Positions 7,248 through 10,962 of a stretch of DNA of 10,962 nt are shown here, piece after piece (within the stretch, counting starts at the first letter, position 1; the number at the start of each line of letters is the position of its first letter). The position numbers and the translations under genes are program-made. The DNA lies in NCBI GenBank assembly GCA_023424585.1, contig JAFADT010000382.1, positions 1 to 10,962 on the forward strand, in the 5' to 3' direction. The notes below the pieces were generated by a model that ran no database searches, was not told the origin of the DNA, and worked only from the letters and a program-made list of their open reading frames with translations. This DNA comes from Pseudomonadota bacterium. GTDB lineage: Bacteria; Myxococcota; Myxococcia; Myxococcales; Myxococcaceae.

Positions 7248-8801
7248 TCAGCGGCGCGACGAGGCGGTGAGCCACGCCAGGCGCTCGGCGGCCTCCTTCG
7301 TCTGGGCTTCCGTGAGCAGCGCGTCCGTGTCCTGCGCGATGCGGTAGGCCCAGTTGGCGTCGCCCATGGTGCCGGGCAGGTTGATGCGGTCGCGCGTGCC
7401 CAGCACGTCCTGCCACGGCAGCACGCACAGGTCCGAGCCCGCGTTGAGCGCGGCGGCCAGCGTGGCGCGGTGGATGTCCGGGGTGAACTCGCGCGTCACC
7501 GCCACGCCCTGGAGCTCCGGCCACGCGCGCGCGGCGTTGTGGCGCTCGTCGTCGCGGGCCTGCTCCCACCACTCCGCCTGCGGCTCCGTGTCGTGCGTGC
7601 CGGTGGTGACCAGCGACACGGCGGGGAAGTGGTGCGGGTCGCGGTAGGTGTCGCCGTCGCGCTCCCAGCGCAGCACCCGGTAGCCGGGCAGCTTCAGGTC
7701 CGCGAGGATCTGACGCACGAACGGGGGGATCACGCCCAGGTCCTCGGCGACGATGCCCGCGCCCTCCGACAGCAGCCGGAAGTGCTTCTCACCCTGGCGG
7801 CGCCAGGTGGGCTCGTCTCCGGGGACGAAGTAGCCGGTGGGGTTCCCCTCGTCGCGGATCCACTGGCGGAAGTAGCCCACCGCGTGGTCCACGCGGCGCA
7901 GGTCGTAGTAGCTGGCCGCCTTGGCCGCGCGCTTCTTCAGCCACGCGTAGTCGTCCTTCTCCATGGCGGCGAAGTCGAAGTAGGGCAGGCCCCAGTCCTG
8001 GCCCGTGGCGGAGAAGTCGTCCGGCGGCACGCCCAGGCGCGCGTCGCGGCGCAGGATGTCCGGGTGGGCCCAGCAGTCGGAGCTGTCCTGCCCGATGATG
8101 AAGGGCTCGTCACCGCACAGGAGCACGTCCTTCGCCTTCGCCTGCGCGCGGACCCGGTTCCACTGTCCTTCCGCGAGCCACTGGAGCCACGCGTGGTAGC
8201 GCACGCGGCGCTCCAGGCCCTCCTGCTGGATGGCGAGCAGCGCCGCCGGCTGGCGGGTGCGCAGCCCTTCGGGCCACTGCCACCAGGGACGGCGGTCCTC
8301 CTTCTCGCTGATGGCGGTGAAGAGGGCGTAGCTCTCCAGCCACTCGCCCTGGGCCTCGCGCCACTTCTGAAACTCCTGCGCGCGCGGGGTGCGCGGGGTC
8401 CACTCGTGCTGCTCGAAGTGGTCGAACGCGCGCGCGAACGCGGCGTCCTTCAGCGGGAACACCAGGTCGTAGCGCACGCGCGGCGCGGCGCGGGCCTCCG
8501 TCAGCTGCTGCTGCTGCGTGTCGCTGAGCGCGCCCTCGCCGCCGGTGGCCTGGAACTCCGGCACCTGGCTCAGGTCGATGAAGAGCGGGTTCAGGCCGAA
8601 CGCGGAGCGCGTGGCGTACGGGCTGGGGTCGCCGGGCGCGGTGGGGAGCAGGGGCAGCACCATCAGCAGGCGCTGCCGCGCGGCCTTCATCCAGGAGAAC
8701 AGGCCCTCCAGGGCGCCGAAGTCGCCAATGCCGAAGTCGGTCCGCGAGCGCAGGGAGAAGAGGGGGAGCAGGAGACCGGAGAGCCGGCCAGGAGTGGACA
8801 T
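7248..8801 (-). CDS. malQ: 4-alpha-glucanotransferase (amylomaltase, GH77)
   Basis: This 517-residue cytoplasmic enzyme transfers alpha-1,4-glucan segments between maltodextrins, feeding maltose and glycogen breakdown. The sequence carries the GH77 signature throughout: an N-terminal LLPLFSLRSRTDFGIGDFG, the PSPYATRSAFGLNPLFIDL segment, DSSDCWAHPDIL, GVPPDDFSATGQDWGLPYFD, and near the end VLPWQDVLGTRDRINLPGT followed by MGDANWAYRI. The three catalytic carboxylates are visible: Asp305 in LRRVDHAVGYFR (nucleophile), Glu353 in VAEDLG (acid/base) and Asp404 in TGTHDT. Its length fits the short form of about 500 residues seen in many bacteria and plant DPE1, without the N-terminal extension of E. 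coli MalQ. ATG 8801 is preferred over an in-frame TTG at 8813 because the family's first motif begins shortly after it; no strong ribosome site is seen. No other glycogen or maltose gene is in the window, so it appears to be transcribed alone. Confidence 0.95.
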   Translation of the reverse strand: MSTPGRLSGLLLPLFSLRSRTDFGIGDFGALEGLFSWMKAARQRLLMVLPLLPTAPGDPSPYATRSAFGLNPLFIDLSQVPEFQATGGEGALSDTQQQQLTEARAAPRVRYDLVFPLKDAAFARAFDHFEQHEWTPRTPRAQEFQKWREAQGEWLESYALFTAISEKEDRRPWWQWPEGLRTRQPAALLAIQQEGLERRVRYHAWLQWLAEGQWNRVRAQAKAKDVLLCGDEPFIIGQDSSDCWAHPDILRRDARLGVPPDDFSATGQDWGLPYFDFAAMEKDDYAWLKKRAAKAASYYDLRRVDHAVGYFRQWIRDEGNPTGYFVPGDEPTWRRQGEKHFRLLSEGAGIVAEDLGVIPPFVRQILADLKLPGYRVLRWERDGDTYRDPHHFPAVSLVTTGTHDTEPQAEWWEQARDDERHNAARAWPELQGVAVTREFTPDIHRATLAAALNAGSDLCVLPWQDVLGTRDRINLPGTMGDANWAYRIAQDTDALLTEAQTKEAAERLAWLTASSRR

Positions 8802-9212
8802 GGTGTGGCGCAATCTGCCCCAGCCCCGGGCCCGTGTGAACTGCCGTCGCTCGGGTGTTCACCCATGCCTGCTTGTCGGGCTCGTGGAGGTTGGCTGGTG
8901 AAAGTTGGACGGGGCGCGGTGCCCTCGCCGGCGGAGGGGGAAGTCCAGGTCGACCTCGGCGGCGGCGGCCCCCAGGCAGGACCCTCCTGTCCGCCCCGGT
9001 CGTTGGCACTCCCACACAAGGGGGCTGGCAAGGACCTCTCTTCGGAATGGGGCGCGACCGTCGACCCAGGGGGTTCGGTTGAGCCGTGCTCCAGTGCATG
9101 CTCTAGCTATTTGGCGCGGTCCTGACGGAAATTCGCGGACCTGTAACATCGCATCCTCGAAGCGTCGGGCGGATGTTCTGCGACTCGACGATTCAAGACC
9201 TGGCGCGTCACG
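8802..9212. other. 411-base divergent intergenic region, no convincing gene
   Basis: The gap between malQ (minus) and the beta-propeller gene (plus) contains open frames on both strands, but they translate to Pro/Arg/Gly-rich sequence without family motifs and without clear third-position bias, so I call none of them. It should hold both promoters. Besides the inverted repeat near malQ, a weak promoter-like pair for the plus-strand gene is TTGAGC at 9079-9084 and TAGCTA at 9104-9109. The local AT-rich patch around 9104-9112 stands out from the surroundings. The 19-base spacing is long, so the promoter reading is weak. Confidence 0.5.
8836..8862. promoter_or_regulatory. Inverted repeat upstream of malQ, possible operator
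   Basis: GTGAAC (8836-8841) and GTTCAC (8857-8862) are perfect inverted 6-bp arms with 15 bases between them, 35 to 61 bases upstream of the malQ ATG. Spacing and position would suit a dimeric regulator or a short hairpin in the leader. Six-base arms also occur by chance, so this is only a candidate. Confidence 0.22.
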
Positions 9213-10064
9213 ATGGAAGCCAAACGACTCGAAGCGCTCATGCGCCAACCCCTGCATGTCGCGGCGCTCGGGTTCGTTGGGGGCGAGCCTGTCACCGCTC
9301 GGGCCAACTATGTGCGCCTCGAGGTGCGGGATGAGCGTGGTCGGCTCCGCTTCGAGCACGACACCTGGCGGACCGGAGATGCGCTCATGCTCCAGATGGG
9401 CTTCGCGGGCGAGCACCTGGTGACGGTGTTCGGCGACCTGTTCGCCCACCAGGTGCGTGTCTGGGACCTGGGACGCCCTGGCGCGGCGTCTCGAGTCGAG
9501 GGGGCCTGGGACGAGGAGGGGGACGTCCTGCTGTGGGCAGACCCCGAGAGCCCGTGTGCGCTCGTGCGCCAGGGCCAGGACGTCAGGAGGCTGGATGCGG
9601 CCGTGCCTGCCTTGACGCGCGCGACTCCGCTCGCGGTGGATGCCGACTCCGTTGCATACGACGCAACACACCACCGGTTCGCGCTCGGTGAGGGGTTCGA
9701 CCCAGCGCGGCTCCTGCTGTGTGATTCCGAGGGACAGGTCCTGCGGACCTGCTCGCTCGGGGCGGGTGCCGTGGATGCGCTGCTGTTCTCGGGAGACGGT
9801 CGCTTCCTGGCGGTCCAGCAGGTCGGGCGAACCATCGCCGTGCACGACGTGGAGACGCTCGATGCGCGGTGGCAGAGCCCGAGCAAGCGGAGCCTCGCGG
9901 CATCCCCCTGTGGGCGATGGATGGCGCTCGATGGGGCGCTGGTCGACTTGCGCGCGTTCGAGGCCGTGTCCCTGCCACCCGCAGGCGGCGCCTTGTTCGA
10001 CCTCCGACGGGGCGAGCTCCTCCTCGCCGACCTGGAGCGCACCTGGCGCGTCCCTCTGCCGTGA
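9213..10064 (+). CDS. Hypothetical cytoplasmic protein, WD40-type beta-propeller-like
   Basis: This 283-residue protein has no signal peptide or membrane segment and I cannot assign a named family. Its sequence alternates short hydrophobic strands with Gly/Asp turns in blocks that look like propeller blades: about residues 14-47 (HVAALGFVGGEPVTA, then VRLEVRDERGRL), 58-88 (LQMGFAGEHLVTVFGD, then VRVWDLG), 100-128, 147-180 (FALGEGF, then LLLCDSEGQVL), 186-220 (VDALLFSGDGRFLAVQQ, then IAVHDVETLDARW) and 227-283. The VWDL and VHDVETL ends are typical of WD40 or YVTN-like blades, usually protein-interaction scaffolds. No catalytic motif is visible. ATG 9213 is the first start in this frame; an ATG at 9240 is possible and neither has a clear ribosome site. 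Third-position GC looks a little lower than in malQ and tamB, fitting an accessory gene. It stands alone on the plus strand and converges on the Imm52-like gene. The fold is inference from pattern. Confidence 0.7.
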   Translation: MEAKRLEALMRQPLHVAALGFVGGEPVTARANYVRLEVRDERGRLRFEHDTWRTGDALMLQMGFAGEHLVTVFGDLFAHQVRVWDLGRPGAASRVEGAWDEEGDVLLWADPESPCALVRQGQDVRRLDAAVPALTRATPLAVDADSVAYDATHHRFALGEGFDPARLLLCDSEGQVLRTCSLGAGAVDALLFSGDGRFLAVQQVGRTIAVHDVETLDARWQSPSKRSLAASPCGRWMALDGALVDLRAFEAVSLPPAGGALFDLRRGELLLADLERTWRVPLP

Positions 10065-10105
10065 ACCCTGGAGAACTGTCCGCTGGGGCCCGGCCAAAGG
10101 CGAAC

Positions 10106-10141
10106 GGCGCTCCCCTCTCCCGCGGCGACAGGTGGAGCGCC
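10106..10141 (+). terminator. Hairpin downstream of the beta-propeller gene, possible terminator
   Basis: GGCGCTCC (10106-10113) pairs perfectly with GGAGCGCC (10134-10141). Allowing one bulged T, the stem extends by CCT/AGG to 11 pairs. It lies 42 bases after the stop at 10064. No T-run follows, so it would be a non-classical terminator or simply a structured part of the gap. It overlaps the left end of the coding-like strip described separately. Confidence 0.33.
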
Positions 10142-10275
10142 AGCTTCGTCTGCTTCAACGTGGCGGTGGGGCTGGAGGAGTAGGGGATCGCCAGCGAGAA
10201 CAAGAGTTTAGCCGCGAGGAACCGTCCGTGGCTGTTCGTGAACGGACGCTCGATGGCGTTACCCTGGCGTGACGT
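10117..10275. other. Coding-like strip without start codon, possible gene remnant
   Basis: On the minus strand, codons from 10257 to 10117 read as natural-looking protein (AIERPFTNSHGRF, LLFSLAIPYSSSPTATLKQT, LALHLSPRE), and 43 of 47 third positions are G or C by hand count. An in-frame TAG at 10278-10276 closes the frame upstream and there is no ATG or GTG, only a TTG at 10203. Below 10117 the bias fades. The frame on the plus strand that shares the same third positions also reads plausibly (WSASFVCFNVAVGLEE, stop at 10181-10183, then SLAARNRPWLFVNGRSMAL and a stop), so the strand is not certain. I recognise no family. It may be a decayed gene, a spread non-coding repeat, or chance. A 7-bp inverted repeat, CGTCCGT (10223-10229) with ACGGACG (10242-10248), lies inside it. 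Confidence 0.3.
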
Positions 10276-10302
10276 CTAACCCGCTTCGTGGCTCTACTGG
10301 CT

Positions 10303-10315
10303 GGCGCGGGGCGCC
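10303..10315 (-). terminator. Short GC hairpin after the Imm52-like gene, weak terminator candidate
   Basis: GGCGC and GCGCC form a 5-bp stem around a 3-base loop, 33 bases past the TAA stop at 10349. No T-run follows on the minus strand. It is the only obvious hairpin close to this stop, but in such GC-rich DNA a stem this short is expected by chance. Confidence 0.2.
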
Positions 10316-10348
10316 TCTTCCCAAGCCCACGGACCACTCCGGGCAAGG

Positions 10349-10962
10349 TTAAGGCGATTTCAGAAGCCCTGCCCGGTCCAACAACCCGCGCACCCTCTCG
10401 GCCAGCGCCACATGCTCCGGGTTGTTGACCGTGAAGCGCTCGGGAGTCAGGACGATGAGCATGCCCTTGTCCTCCACGGGTTCAATGCGCACTGGGGTCG
10501 GGAGAGGAGGCACCGTGCCTCGACGGGCTGACAGATAAGTGACCCAGCCGACGTGCGGAGCCCCTTTGGCGCGGCGGGGCTTCCCCAAGTCCCGGTGTTG
10601 CTCCGAAATCGCCACGCCCCAATCTGGTTCCCAAGCCGCAGCCATTTTGCCCATGAGAGCAGCCAGCGCAGATGCTGTTACGAGCCTGTCCTGGCTTGGG
10701 CCTTTGCTCGGCAACGTGAAGACGCAGCGGTTAACTCCCCCTTCAGAGTACGCTCCGCAGCGGATGAGGAAGCCGCTGACTTCGTAGTCATCACTTGCTC
10801 CATTCCAGCCACCAACGCTGAACCCAAGATCTTCAAAGACCCGATCCTTACCCTGCCGGACAAACAACTCCAATTCGGCAGGGTCGGGACGAAGCGGTTT
10901 CTTCAAAGCATCCTTGCGAGACTTTCCCTGCTGGTACCAACTCGCCAAGGATGGATCCACAC
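10349..10962 (-). CDS. Imm52-like immunity protein (N-terminus cut by window edge)
   Basis: Imm52 proteins are cytoplasmic immunity proteins that neutralise toxins of polymorphic toxin systems, often of the Tox-REase-5 nuclease type. About 204 residues are visible. I recognise the family in its myxobacterial form from ASWYQQGKSRKDALKKPL, DRVFEDLGFSVGGWNGASDD, IRCGAYSEGGVNRCVFTLPS, AAAWEPDWGVAISE, then VGWVTYLSARRGTVPPLPTP and VRIEPVEDKGMLIVLTPERF. The first visible valine (GTG at 10960) is probably internal, because related proteins as I remember them have roughly 30 more residues before this point. GC is about 55% over 10741-10962 by hand count, far below the tam and malQ genes, which suggests horizontal acquisition. 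The cognate toxin normally lies upstream of the immunity gene on the same strand, here off the right edge; none is visible in the window. The family call rests on remembered motifs, not on a search; an unrelated protein is unlikely but possible. Confidence 0.75.
   Translation of the reverse strand, partial: VDPSLASWYQQGKSRKDALKKPLRPDPAELELFVRQGKDRVFEDLGFSVGGWNGASDDYEVSGFLIRCGAYSEGGVNRCVFTLPSKGPSQDRLVTASALAALMGKMAAAWEPDWGVAISEQHRDLGKPRRAKGAPHVGWVTYLSARRGTVPPLPTPVRIEPVEDKGMLIVLTPERFTVNNPEHVALAERVRGLLDRAGLLKSP

Noticed and set aside
4514..7270. 918-codon plus-strand open frame antisense to the tamA-like gene
   Set aside because: The minus strand encodes a clear Omp85 protein over almost the whole span; the plus translation has no family features.
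7470..9125. 551-codon plus-strand open frame antisense to malQ
   Set aside because: The opposite strand carries complete GH77 motifs and catalytic residues. The antisense product is low complexity.
8859..10097. Minus-strand open frame of 412 codons across the gap and the beta-propeller gene
   Set aside because: It overlaps the better plus-strand reading with WD40-like blades and shows no motif; its start and end fit no gene layout.
10201..10260. attC-like or recombination site from the inverted repeat CGTCCGT/ACGGACG
   Set aside because: The arms are only 7 bp, and there is no integrase, core site or direct repeat nearby.

Overview
The window looks like chromosome from a myxobacterium (Myxococcus/Corallococcus type). 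GC content is very high (a 60-base sample in the tamB gene counts 77%), third codon positions are almost all G or C, starts include GTG and TTG, and the proteins match myxobacterial families I know. This assignment is inference from composition and protein style, not a database match. The high GC also produces long open frames antisense to every real gene; I treat these as artefacts.

Layout, left to right. Positions 1-6706 hold a two-gene minus-strand operon. A TamA-like Omp85 outer-membrane protein (6706-4535) carries a lipoprotein signal. It is followed, with overlapping stop and start codons, by a very long TamB gene that starts with TTG at 4538 and runs off the left edge with its last C-terminal part missing. 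Together they should form a translocation and assembly module linking inner and outer membranes. A 166-base divergent gap separates them from a plus-strand gene for a 100-residue cysteine-rich lipoprotein (6873-7175). That gene converges on a minus-strand GH77 4-alpha-glucanotransferase, malQ (8801-7248); a perfect 16-base palindrome lies just after the malQ stop.

The right third looks more accessory. After a 411-base gap with no convincing gene comes a plus-strand cytoplasmic protein that looks like a WD40-type beta-propeller (9213-10064). It converges on a minus-strand Imm52-like immunity protein gene (10349 to beyond the right edge). The immunity gene is clearly poorer in GC (about 55% by hand count), which suggests acquisition by transfer; its toxin partner, if any, would be expected off the right edge. 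Between these two genes lie a hairpin and a strip of about 50 codons with strong coding-like third-position bias but no start codon, possibly a gene remnant.

No rRNA, tRNA, CRISPR array, insertion sequence or replication origin was seen. I see no clear new multi-gene system. The points most worth a second look are the lipidated TamA-like protein paired with TamB, the disordered insert in TamB, and the accessory patch around the Imm52-like gene.
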